From assembly GCF_964186625.1 (NCBI RefSeq), contig NZ_OZ075110.1, positions 62,001-126,000 on the forward strand: a stretch of DNA of 64,000 nucleotides, in the 5' to 3' direction. The translations under genes were made by a program, and so were the position numbers. The notes below the pieces were generated by a model. It was not told the origin of the DNA. It made no database searches and saw only the letters and a list, made by a program, of their open reading frames with translations. The DNA is from Asticcacaulis sp. MM231 (GTDB lineage: Bacteria; Pseudomonadota; Alphaproteobacteria; Caulobacterales; Caulobacteraceae). This document shows positions 46,858 to 55,749 of the stretch, in pieces. Position 1 is the stretch's first letter. Every line of letters begins with the position of its first letter.

Positions 46858-48076
46858 TCAGGTCCCGGCCACCGACCCGATGTCGGTCAGGGCGGTCAGT
46901 ACACCGGCCATCAATGCGCCAATCATGGCACCAAGAACCATGATCAAAAGCGGGCCGAGCAGCTTCGAATATTTGGAAATACGGCCCAGCGCCGCCGTTT
47001 CCTCGCGCTCGCCCGCGCGGCCCAGCATGGGGCCCACGGCGCTGGATGCCTCGCCAACCTCGCACAGCTTGATCACAGGTTTGGGGAAGCCCTTCACACT
47101 GCGAAAGCCCTCGCTCAAGCTCCTGCCCTGTCGAACCAGGGTCATGACGATATCAAGTCGCTTACGGGCTTCACCATTGGCGACACTTCGGCTGCACAAC
47201 CTCAGGCCTTCACTGAGGTTGGCGCCAGCCTGAAGGCTATCGCCCAAGGTGCGCGCGTACCCGCCGAACACAAGCGGCGTGACAATGCTGCGCAAGGGGC
47301 CATCAAGAAGCCAAACGTCGGTCCATGAACGTAAGCCCCCGTATCTCCAACCGAAATAGACCGACAAGCCAATCAGGGGAACAGCTCCAGCCAGGAATGG
47401 CCACCCGGACTGAAGGGCACGACTTAGGAACAGGATAACGCTGAAGTAAACGGGCATCTTCTGACCGGAATCGGTAAGCAGGGGCGCAATGGCCGGGACG
47501 ACAACGAGCAGAATGATGCTAAGGGCTGCAATGGCCGTCACGAATACAAATGCTGGGTAGCTCAGAGCTTCAAACAACTGCTGACGTATTTTCCGGCGGG
47601 TCGCCAGGACTTGCGCGGCGCTCTCCAGCCCGGCGGCTGCATCTCCCCTTGCCTCCCCGGCTGCAACCAAACCCCTCAAATGCGTCAGGGCCAGGGGAAT
47701 GATCGTACCAAGCGCGGCTTCGAGACTCGCGCCCCCCAGAAATCTTGGTCGATACGTCTTTCATCACCTCGTTGTCACTGCTCAGCACACCAAGCGCGGT
47801 GCGAATGTCAGCGCCTGCGCGAAGTAAAACCGCAAGGCTTTGGAACAACTCTTCCAACTCGAAATCTGACAATCCCTTTCGAACCGTCAGCCATTTGGGA
47901 AGAGAGGTGCCAGCGCCTGCCCTGCCCTCGGCTTTTACCCTGATCGATAGGGGCGATAGATTATCGGCACGTAGCTTGGCATAAACTTCGGCTTCGTTGA
48001 CCGCCATGATTTGGCCATGCCGGGTTTTTCCGTCAATCTGCACGGCCTTGAAACTGAAATTGGAAAGCCTACTCAT
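46858..48076 (-). pseudogene. gspF: Type II secretion inner-membrane protein GspF, frameshifted
   Basis: ATG 48076 lies inside the end of gspE (8-bp overlap). The N-terminal part reads FSFKAVQIDGKTRHGQIMAV and LFQSLAVLLRAGADIRTAL, the standard GspF start. In a G6 run at 47732-47737 one extra base breaks the frame; taking one G away joins STKISGG to ASLEAALGTIIPLALTHL. The C-terminal part then has GspF's repeat domain and membrane helices (AFVFVTAIAALSIILLVVV, LLIMVLGAMIGALMAGVL). The intact product would be about 405 aa, the family length. GspF forms the inner-membrane base with GspE, L and M. The homopolymer site and the importance of the gene favour a sequencing error. Confidence 0.82.
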
Positions 48077-49739
48077 CAGCGATAATCGCCACTTCGTCGA
48101 AACTGGTTTCGCCCAGTTCAATTTGACGCAAGCCCTCTTGCACCATTGTCGTGAGCCCGGATTGACGACCAAATGCCTTGAGGGTTTCGAGGTGCGCGCC
48201 ATCGCCGACCAGGCCCAGGAATGTCTCTTCAGCCCAGACCCCTTCAGCAAGCGCGATCCGCCCGTGATAGCCCGTGCCGCGACAACGCGAACAACCTCGC
48301 GCTTCGAATTGGCGGGCCGGAACAGGCGCGCCCACCCGGCGTGCGAAGTTTGAGAGCAAATCGGTGACTGGAACGTCGGCCCGGCAGATGCAGAGTTTAC
48401 GGACAAGCCTTTGCGCCATGACCCCCTTGATGGAGGCAGCAAGCTGATAGGGCTCAATCCCCATATCGTGAAGCCGTGGAGCGACAGCTAGCGCCGTGTT
48501 GGCGTGGACTGACGCCAGCACCAGGTGTCCCGTCATCGCCGCCTGGACAGCGACAGCTGCGGTCTCAGCATCGCGTATTTCTCCAACCAGGATTACATCA
48601 GGGTCTTGCCGTAGGAACGAGCGCAGGCAAGCAGCAAAAGTGAGCCCTATCTGGCTTTGCACCTGGGTTTGCGACACGTGCTCGAAATGCCGCTCGACCG
48701 GATCTTCGACGCTCAGGATTTTCTTTCCGGAGTTTTTGAACGCGGCCAGCAGCGCATAGAGTGTGGTGGTCTTGCCGGAACCCGTAGGGCCTGTCACGAG
48801 AAACAGGCCGTGGGGCGCGCGAACCGCCTTGTCGAGCAAGTCAGTGATGTGAACGGGCAACTGAAGCGAGCCAACATCCTGGGGGGCGCTTGCCCGGTCC
48901 AGGAGGCGCAAAACAGCGCCTTCGCCGAAGACGGTCGGTGATGTCGCCACCCGCACATCGATCGATCGGCCGGCGTTGATAAACGAAGCGCGTCCGTCCT
49001 GCGGAAGGCGGCGCTCACCAACGTTTAGGTTCGACAACACCTTGATACGCGAAACGCAAGGACCAGTGAGATCAGAAGACGCCGTGACATAATCTATCAG
49101 CCGGCCATCAACGCGTAGCCGGACGAGCAGGTCATTACGGCGCGGCTCAAAATGGATGTCCGAGGCATTGCGTTCCACGGCTGCCGAAAAGGCCTGTGAC
49201 ACAAGCTCCACCGCCTGCCCCTCAACGCCGTGATCTTCGACAAAGGCCAGGTCGCGCTCTATGCGTCGCTCGTCGAGAAAGCTGTCGGTCTGAATTTCGA
49301 AGTTGTCTGCATCGAAAACCCGCCTCCAGTCCGCCAGGCGTGCGACGCTTAGGGCAATATCGCGACCGACGGCAAAGCTTAGACCAGCCTGCATCTCTTC
49401 GTCGAACGGATCGCATGCGGCACACAGCAACGTTTCCCCGTCAAGCCGAAGAGGTACTACGCGGACCTTGCGCAAAAATTCTTGACCAAGCCCCAGATCA
49501 CGATAGTCGACCATCACAGGCTCGATGTCCGGATCCCAGAGCGTCAAGCCTGTGACCGAAGCATAGGCGCGCGCCAGGTCATCATCCGACAACAGGCCGA
49601 GTTGGTTCAGAACCTGCTCGACGGGTTGCCCCGTGCGATCACTGAGCGTGCGGGCGCGGCCAATCGCTTCGGGCGTTATCCGACCCAATTCCAGCAGGTT
49701 GTCGAGGACATCATCTCGGATGATTTCAAAGGCATTCAT
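48069..49739 (-). CDS. gspE: Type II secretion ATPase GspE
   Basis: 556 aa. I start it at ATG 49739, which overlaps the prepilin peptidase stop (ATGA); the open frame upstream of this is cysteine/arginine-rich shadow sequence. N1E-like helices lead into the ATPase: Walker A GPTGSGKT (317-324), Asp-box VEDPVE, Walker B DVILVGEIRDAE, His-box ASVHAN. The zinc-binding four-cysteine part is C450-x-C452 and C483-x2-C486; the first pair is spaced by one residue rather than the usual two. It drives pseudopilus assembly at the inner membrane together with GspF and GspL. Confidence 0.93.
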   Translation of the reverse strand: MNAFEIIRDDVLDNLLELGRITPEAIGRARTLSDRTGQPVEQVLNQLGLLSDDDLARAYASVTGLTLWDPDIEPVMVDYRDLGLGQEFLRKVRVVPLRLDGETLLCAACDPFDEEMQAGLSFAVGRDIALSVARLADWRRVFDADNFEIQTDSFLDERRIERDLAFVEDHGVEGQAVELVSQAFSAAVERNASDIHFEPRRNDLLVRLRVDGRLIDYVTASSDLTGPCVSRIKVLSNLNVGERRLPQDGRASFINAGRSIDVRVATSPTVFGEGAVLRLLDRASAPQDVGSLQLPVHITDLLDKAVRAPHGLFLVTGPTGSGKTTTLYALLAAFKNSGKKILSVEDPVERHFEHVSQTQVQSQIGLTFAACLRSFLRQDPDVILVGEIRDAETAAVAVQAAMTGHLVLASVHANTALAVAPRLHDMGIEPYQLAASIKGVMAQRLVRKLCICRADVPVTDLLSNFARRVGAPVPARQFEARGCSRCRGTGYHGRIALAEGVWAEETFLGLVGDGAHLETLKAFGRQSGLTTMVQEGLRQIELGETSFDEVAIIADE

Positions 49740-50479
49740 AAAAACCACCCCTCCGGTACCAGGACGCCCAAAACAAAACTGGCGACAGCTATAAACGGGC
49801 CAAACGGAACAGCGCCCTTGCGTCGTCGCAGTACTACAAACCCCAGCGCCATTATAGCCGCGAAGGCTAATATCGCGGGTGTCCTGGCGCCAAGCCACAG
49901 AGCGAGTGCCGCGACAAGCTTCACATCCCCTAACCCCAGCATACCTCTTTGATGGCGCCGCTCCAAATACCATTTGAGCGCGAAGAGAATGATGAACGCC
50001 GCCACAGCCGCGACAAGGCCGTATTGCCACGTATTCGTCATTGCTCCGATGGCTAAAGCGCAGGCCGCGACAAGAGCTGTGAGCACATCGGGCAGTCGCA
50101 TCGTCTTCAAATCGATCAAGGCCGCGGTAAGCAGGCAAAGACAGAGAAAGCCAGTCAAGGCACCTAAAATATCAGGTTGGACGTCAAGGCAGATCGTTAA
50201 AACGAACGCACCGAGAAACTCACCCACCATATGAAAGCGATCAATGGGCGCATGGCACGTTTGACAGCGACCATGTGATAGGACAAAGCCTATCAGAGGC
50301 AGGGTTTCCAACCAGCTGAGTTGCCGGTGGCAATGATCACATTGAGACCGCCCCCGAAGTGGGTCTTTGCCCTCCGACATTCGTATGGCTGCTGTCGCGG
50401 CAAAAGAGCCCACAACCGCGCCGACGCTTAAACCTAAGACTATAAGAAAAGCCAGGGCAGCCGGAAAGTCCGGGGTCAT
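49736..50479 (-). CDS. gspO: Prepilin peptidase GspO/PilD
   Basis: 247 aa, coupled by ATGA overlaps to gspG upstream and gspE downstream. Cytoplasmic zinc part with CDHC and CQTC, then several membrane helices. The two catalytic aspartates are in ALIDLKTMRLPD and GLGDVKLVAAL. It removes the short leader of the pseudopilins GspG, I, J and K at the Gly/Phe-type site and methylates the new N-terminus. Finding it inside the gsp operon suggests it serves this system specifically. Confidence 0.93.
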   Translation of the reverse strand: MTPDFPAALAFLIVLGLSVGAVVGSFAATAAIRMSEGKDPLRGRSQCDHCHRQLSWLETLPLIGFVLSHGRCQTCHAPIDRFHMVGEFLGAFVLTICLDVQPDILGALTGFLCLCLLTAALIDLKTMRLPDVLTALVAACALAIGAMTNTWQYGLVAAVAAFIILFALKWYLERRHQRGMLGLGDVKLVAALALWLGARTPAILAFAAIMALGFVVLRRRKGAVPFGPFIAVASFVLGVLVPEGWFL

Positions 50480-50898
50480 TTTAGAGCGACACTGATATCC
50501 GCATCGACGCCCTTGCCACCCGTCTTGCCGTCTGCACCCAGGCTGGTGATCGAGACGGCACCATCTGCGCTAATCGCATAGGTGATCGGGTGACCCCATG
50601 GGTCATTCACGGATTTGGCGGACTTTAGATACGGCCCTAACCAACCTTCAATACCCGGATCCGCGACAAGAGCGCCGAGTCCCTCTTCCTGGGTGGGGAA
50701 GCGACCAGTATCATCCTTAAACATTTCGAGCGAAGCCGAGGTCGTATCCAGTTGCAGCGTCGCCGTCTTAGCACGGGCGCGCGACAATTGCCCCAAAAGC
50801 GAGGGCGTCAAAACCGCAGCTATGAGTGCGATAATAACGATCACCACGAGCATCTCAGTCAGAGTGTAGCCGTCGTCGTCATTTACGTCCCTGTTCAA
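50476..50898 (-). CDS. gspG: Major pseudopilin GspG
   Basis: The prepilin site is NDDDG before YTLTEMLVVIVIIALIAAV, with Tyr instead of Phe at +1 and the conserved Glu at +5. The C-terminal calcium-type loop region reads GRFPTQEEGLGALV and SVNDPWGHPITYAI, as in GspG. I chose TTG 50898 because AGGGGGA lies 7 bases upstream and it gives a 10-residue leader; in-frame ATGs at 50928 and 50958 would give longer leaders without a good ribosome site. It is the first gene of the gspG-O-E-F block and forms the pseudopilus shaft. Confidence 0.88.
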   Translation of the reverse strand: MNRDVNDDDGYTLTEMLVVIVIIALIAAVLTPSLLGQLSRARAKTATLQLDTTSASLEMFKDDTGRFPTQEEGLGALVADPGIEGWLGPYLKSAKSVNDPWGHPITYAISADGAVSITSLGADGKTGGKGVDADISVALK

Positions 50899-51171
50899 GG
50901 AAGTCCCCCTGTTATCTCTTAGCTTCATCCATGAACGTGCAAGGTCAGACGCTATCATTTTAGTAGTCAATTTGACAACAATAGTTGCGTCGCTGGGTTT
51001 TCGTAATTGCTTGACATAGCGCTTTGGGCAATTTCTGGCGCATCCGTGCCGGTTCAATGATGCCAACAAAGAGCTGGCTCAGTTCGTTTGGACACGCAGC
51101 TTCATAAATTCCTCTGCCAATTTTGCCCGCCATCGACCATGTGGCTACCGGCTAATGAAATTTGGCGACTT

Positions 51172-51342
51172 CTACTTAAGTTTTTGAAGGGCAATATTGC
51201 AAACAAGCATCAAAATTGCCACACCTATTAAGTCGTCATTTGAGAACGTTCCCCAAATGAACTTCATTATTAGCATAGTTACCCCAACTACCTGCAGACC
51301 TATCGCAGAAAACTTTAGAATTTTTTTAGCAAGTGATGTCAT
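51172..51342 (-). CDS. Small two-TM protein after the locus C RHS gene
   Basis: 56 aa, read directly from the sequence: ATG 51342 overlaps the RHS stop by 4 bp (ATGA), stop TAG 51172-51174. It has two membrane helices, FSAIGLQVVGVTMLIMKFIW and LIGVAILMLVCNIALQ, with a short polar loop. The coupled position and the parallel with the 67-aa two-TM gene of locus B mark it as the candidate immunity protein for this RHS tip. Confidence 0.65.
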   Translation of the reverse strand: MTSLAKKILKFSAIGLQVVGVTMLIMKFIWGTFSNDDLIGVAILMLVCNIALQKLK

Positions 51343-54300
51343 GTACCGCAGCCCGCCGGCGGGGCTGCTTTTGGAACGATAGAAAGTCCAAAAGGCCTGT
51401 AACCGGCACCAGTCGTCAAAGATGATACAAAAGTTGAAAAAGTGGTCAATCCACCGATAACAGGACTCTTTCCGCCGATTATTGCCGCAGTCGCAAATCC
51501 GTCGTTCGCTTTAGTCGCACCATCCTGCAAGGACGCATAATTTTTGCACACTATCTTTTGGTAATCAGGCGTGAATACTAATTTGCCGTCTTTATTGCGA
51601 ACATAAACACACATGCCAGCCGTATTGCGGTATTCGCAACCATCGGATGCAGCAGCGGTAGCGGCTGTAGCCGGGGTTTGAAGAAAGTTTTGAATATTCT
51701 TATAGTCATTAGCGGTCAACTTCGCATTAAAAGGCTTTCGCTTTGCTTTACCATAAACGGTAACAAACGTCATGCCTTCACCGCCGGATGTTCCAGAACC
51801 ACCTCCATCCTCGCTGCCAGAACAGGCGACGGACGGACCTTCATCGAAATAAATTTGACCAATGCGACCTGGATCATCTGATTCGCTAATACGCCACACC
51901 CAATGTTCCCGTTTACAGGTGACAGCCAGTCCACTGGGATCGCTCCCATTCAAAGGATCGTTGTGAACATAGGCGTAAATGTTCATACCATCCGAGTAAT
52001 CGATCGGATCGGTCTGCAGGAAGCGTCCAAGGCTCGGTGCATACATTCGGGCCTTGTAGTAATAGAGGCCCACCTCCGGCAGCCATGTCTGACCAGTATA
52101 ACGGAAGCGGCTGCTCAGCGAGCCGGAAAGCGTCGAAGGCACACCATACTCGCTGTAGCCATATACGGTATTCACGACACCGGCGCTGCTGGTTACGGTT
52201 GTTACCGAACCGCGTTCATCGCTATAAAGATAGTATTTCGGCGTGGTTGTAACGCCCTCGTACCAAACCAGCGGATTGTCGGTACCTGGCCCGTGCACAT
52301 ATCGACGAAGCAGTACATTCGAAGCATTATATTCGGCAATCAGATTTTTACCGTCATACAAAAATTTAGTCGTTACGCTACTCTTATTGATGCTGTAGAG
52401 CCGGTTCTCAGCGTCATATGTAAGAGTTGAGGTGACACCCCCTTGCGTTGCCGAGGTCATCAGGTTGTTGACGTTGTAGATATATGTCGCACCCGAGCCG
52501 TCACCCGTAAGATTGCCGCGACTGTCGTAGGCGAAAGCTGTGCCACTATTGACATTGATGATCCGGTTAAGTCCATTAACGCTGTAAACAGTTGTAGCGG
52601 CCGTGCCGGGACCAGCCACAACGTAGGCGGCATTGCTCTGCGTGCGGGACTTGATTTGGTCGGCCGCCGTATAAGCGAGTGTGATAATGTTGCTGGTGCC
52701 TGATGCTGCATTCGTGAGACTGTTCAAACGCTGGTTAAAGTCGAAACCTGCTGTCGTCGAGTAACCACTCGCTCGGTTTAGTGCAGCGACATTGCCATAA
52801 CTGTTATAGGAGTAGGAGGCAAGCGCTGAGCTGCCATTCTCATAGATCCCCGTGAGTTGGTCGCCATTATTATATTCATAAGTGATGTACAGGCCCGTAC
52901 CAGGATAGGTCATCTGGCTGCGGCGGCCAAAGGCATCGTAACCATAGATTATTGTACCTAAAGGCTGGGCATCGCTCATTAGCCAACCGACGGCGTTGTA
53001 GTCGTAGGTCTCACTGGCCGCGGCGCCGCCTGTCGTGTTGTTAACGTGGGTTAAAACTTGATTGAAGTTGTTGTAGGAGAAAGTCTCTGATACCGCATTC
53101 GTCTTCGATATCAGACGGCTCAGCGCATCGTAGCCAAAACTGATCGTGGAGGCAGCATCGCGTAAAATCACAGAACCCGCACGTCCATAGTTATCAAAAT
53201 TCGTCTGGGCGCAGTCTGTTGTAGAACTTGCGTGCGTTGTTGTACCAATCGGGTAACATAGACGATACGCACGGTTGAAGTCATCGTAATAGTACGTCGA
53301 GCGGTTGCCATTACCGTCTTCCAAATAGGCAAGTGTGCCGTTGGTGTTATACCCTTTTGCCACTTCCGTCCGGGCAGAGCTCGTACCAAAGGCGCCTATT
53401 ACCAAAGTGACAGCTCCTGAGCTGTCGTAACTTGTCTTCGTAATTCGGTCGTTGCCATCGGCTCCCGCTGTGCCAAGAGAACAGGCTCCGGTGGAGGTAA
53501 CGGTGCCGAAAACCGAAGGATTAAGACGCTGTGCCTGGCAACTAATTCGAAGGTTGTTATCGTAGGCCACCTGACCGAGATAGGTCAGGGCACCGGCATC
53601 ATAATGACGGGTGATTGCAGGCAGAACCGTAGTCGCATTGTAGGCGGTCGCGTCGTTGCGCAGCACCGTCATGGATTGCCACTCGGTCTTGGCTTGGGCC
53701 CAACGCGCTGCGGCATTGGTCCCACTGTAGATCGCCGATGTGCCAGCACCCGCTGTGCCGGTTTCGCTGTTACTTACATTGCCATTAGTATCGTAGGTGG
53801 TTCGGCTCGCAGAGCGCTTAACGATGCTAGCTCCATCGGGGTCCATACTTACTGCGCCAACGGGTCGATTGCCGGCATCATAGAAGAAGTAGCTTTCATC
53901 GACCTGACCGGCCTTAGGACCATCGATGACGATAACATTGCCATTGATGTCATAGGTGTAGGTCGAGGTTTGATACACGTTTGTGCCGGAAGCTGCTGTG
54001 CTCAGATTGGCATTACCGAGTTGAGTGGTGACAGTTGTCGGCAGGATATTGTTTGTGCCGTAGGAATATACCGTACGGTTTTCATCGGCTGTGCCCACAC
54101 AAGCGGGCGCGGCACCCGTCATGCAAGTCGAAGTCGAAGACAGGCGCCAGACTTGAGGCTGCGCTACCAGGGTGCCGGCGCTATTCTTGGCATAGGGCGT
54201 ATATTGGTTATAGGCATAGCGGACTTGCGGCGCAACGCCGTTCACGACTGGGCGTGTCAGGCTGAGAACATTTCCATTATTGCCATCATACGCATAGGTC

Positions 54301-55532
54301 GTTACTGCCCCCGTTGCGTCTGTGGTGGTTAGAGGCTTGTCACAGTATTTCTGGGTCGCGGTTGTACATACCGGATAGGTAGCACTGATCACGATGTCGG
54401 CCAGACCAGAGCCAACCTTGGCGACGGTACGCTGCTCGATGACATTGTTTTTGCCGTCGTATTTGTATTGGGTGTAGCCCCCCGTTGGCGTCGACCCACT
54501 CCAGGTGGCGTCAGGCCATATGACCTGCTTCACAGAATTCAGATAACCGCCGTTTGCATCGGTCGCCGTGTAATAGGTGTAGGTCGTCTTGCGGCCAAGT
54601 TCATCCTGATCTGTGAGGATATGTGTGTCGTAAGTTACGATGTGCGTGGACGCATCCGGATTTGTGACGGTAGTGGTCTTAATGGTGCCATTGGTGGTAC
54701 GAACGTACTGCCACTGGCTCGATCCGACCGTGTACAGGTAGTGATCTATATCACCATTCATCGCAAAACTTTTGGTGGCCCCTGACGGATAGGTCACGCC
54801 GCTGGAGTTCACTGTGGGCGTCGAAATGGCTCCCGTGGCCGGCCAACTCCCCGAATTTGTCGAGGTACAGGCCGATGGTGATGTTGGCTCGCAATAGTCC
54901 AGAGATGAGTTGACGATATAGACTTTGCTGATTGTCCAGGTCTCTTGCCCCGCGCCCGGCACGTTGTGTAGCAAATCATATTTTACTGTCCAGCCTAGCG
55001 AACTCGTGACTCCGTTAAGATGAAACGATTTAACTATGTTGGCAGTGTCGATGACATGCGTAGCGGTCTGATAATAATATTTGAGCACCTCGCCGTCGGG
55101 TTTCGTCTGCTGGATAAGCATCCCCGAAACCCTGGGCGAGTTCATGCTCGTGTCGTAGATCCAAATCGATCCGTCGCTCTCCGTAACGGTAGTGAGACTT
55201 CCGCTAATAGAAACCGTACTACCGTCTGCCGTAGTCGGAGTGGTCACCACGCCACCGTAGGTCCTCGTCCCATTCGTATAGATCAGCCCGACGAGATCGT
55301 CATAATACGCTCCAGAACCGGAGCTTGGCGCCCGACTTATGCCCGCAGTAGAGATCGGCGTTCCGCCAGCAACGAAGTCCAGAGACATCAGGTCGACGTT
55401 ATTTTGATCAATGATTCGGCTGGTCGGCGGCTGAGGCGCGTCCTGCGCCTGTGCCTGTGAAAGTGCTCCCGCAAGCAAGCTCATCAGAGCACATCCGGCA
55501 ACTCCAGCATGCAAATACTGTTTTCTGGTCAT
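51339..55532 (-). CDS. Fused RHS/YD-repeat protein with variable tip (locus C)
   Basis: About 1397 aa. ATG 55532 (GGGGG upstream) is preferred over 55538 and over the long frame start at 55598, since it gives a clean signal peptide (AGVAGCALMSLLAGALSQAQA). It combines both modules that are separate genes in loci A and B: an N-terminal beta-rich part, YD repeats (YKYDGKNNVIEQR, YFYDAGNRPVGAV), then the start-of-second-module motif RLNPSVFG and GNDRITKTSYDSSG. More repeats lead up to RFLQTDPIDYSDGMNIYAYV and NGSDPSG. The tip of about 190 residues has four or more cysteines and a segment AAIIGGKSPVIGGLTTF; I cannot assign an activity. It diverges from the stalk gene at 55750. Confidence 0.87.
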   Translation of the reverse strand: MTRKQYLHAGVAGCALMSLLAGALSQAQAQDAPQPPTSRIIDQNNVDLMSLDFVAGGTPISTAGISRAPSSGSGAYYDDLVGLIYTNGTRTYGGVVTTPTTADGSTVSISGSLTTVTESDGSIWIYDTSMNSPRVSGMLIQQTKPDGEVLKYYYQTATHVIDTANIVKSFHLNGVTSSLGWTVKYDLLHNVPGAGQETWTISKVYIVNSSLDYCEPTSPSACTSTNSGSWPATGAISTPTVNSSGVTYPSGATKSFAMNGDIDHYLYTVGSSQWQYVRTTNGTIKTTTVTNPDASTHIVTYDTHILTDQDELGRKTTYTYYTATDANGGYLNSVKQVIWPDATWSGSTPTGGYTQYKYDGKNNVIEQRTVAKVGSGLADIVISATYPVCTTATQKYCDKPLTTTDATGAVTTYAYDGNNGNVLSLTRPVVNGVAPQVRYAYNQYTPYAKNSAGTLVAQPQVWRLSSTSTCMTGAAPACVGTADENRTVYSYGTNNILPTTVTTQLGNANLSTAASGTNVYQTSTYTYDINGNVIVIDGPKAGQVDESYFFYDAGNRPVGAVSMDPDGASIVKRSASRTTYDTNGNVSNSETGTAGAGTSAIYSGTNAAARWAQAKTEWQSMTVLRNDATAYNATTVLPAITRHYDAGALTYLGQVAYDNNLRISCQAQRLNPSVFGTVTSTGACSLGTAGADGNDRITKTSYDSSGAVTLVIGAFGTSSARTEVAKGYNTNGTLAYLEDGNGNRSTYYYDDFNRAYRLCYPIGTTTHASSTTDCAQTNFDNYGRAGSVILRDAASTISFGYDALSRLISKTNAVSETFSYNNFNQVLTHVNNTTGGAAASETYDYNAVGWLMSDAQPLGTIIYGYDAFGRRSQMTYPGTGLYITYEYNNGDQLTGIYENGSSALASYSYNSYGNVAALNRASGYSTTAGFDFNQRLNSLTNAASGTSNIITLAYTAADQIKSRTQSNAAYVVAGPGTAATTVYSVNGLNRIINVNSGTAFAYDSRGNLTGDGSGATYIYNVNNLMTSATQGGVTSTLTYDAENRLYSINKSSVTTKFLYDGKNLIAEYNASNVLLRRYVHGPGTDNPLVWYEGVTTTPKYYLYSDERGSVTTVTSSAGVVNTVYGYSEYGVPSTLSGSLSSRFRYTGQTWLPEVGLYYYKARMYAPSLGRFLQTDPIDYSDGMNIYAYVHNDPLNGSDPSGLAVTCKREHWVWRISESDDPGRIGQIYFDEGPSVACSGSEDGGGSGTSGGEGMTFVTVYGKAKRKPFNAKLTANDYKNIQNFLQTPATAATAAASDGCEYRNTAGMCVYVRNKDGKLVFTPDYQKIVCKNYASLQDGATKANDGFATAAIIGGKSPVIGGLTTFSTFVSSLTTGAGYRPFGLSIVPKAAPPAGCGT

Positions 55533-55749
55533 TGTCATCCCCCAAGGCTTTGGCCAACCGATTCGCGTTATCCGCGCACAAGTTGGCAAAGCTCGCAAGA
55601 AAATTTATCATGACATGCATGCCATTTGACGTAAATTCATGATAACAAATTGACGTAAAACAATTTTTGCTTGTGAAAATTATGTACTTGCAAGGCGGTA
55701 TTATTTTGTACGATTGTGACGGTGTCATAGGGGATCGACGGGGGAATTT

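Noticed and set aside
53604..54332. 242-aa plus-strand frame in the locus C RHS gene
   Set aside because: Antisense to YD repeats; the isoleucine/glycine-rich look comes from the repeat codons.
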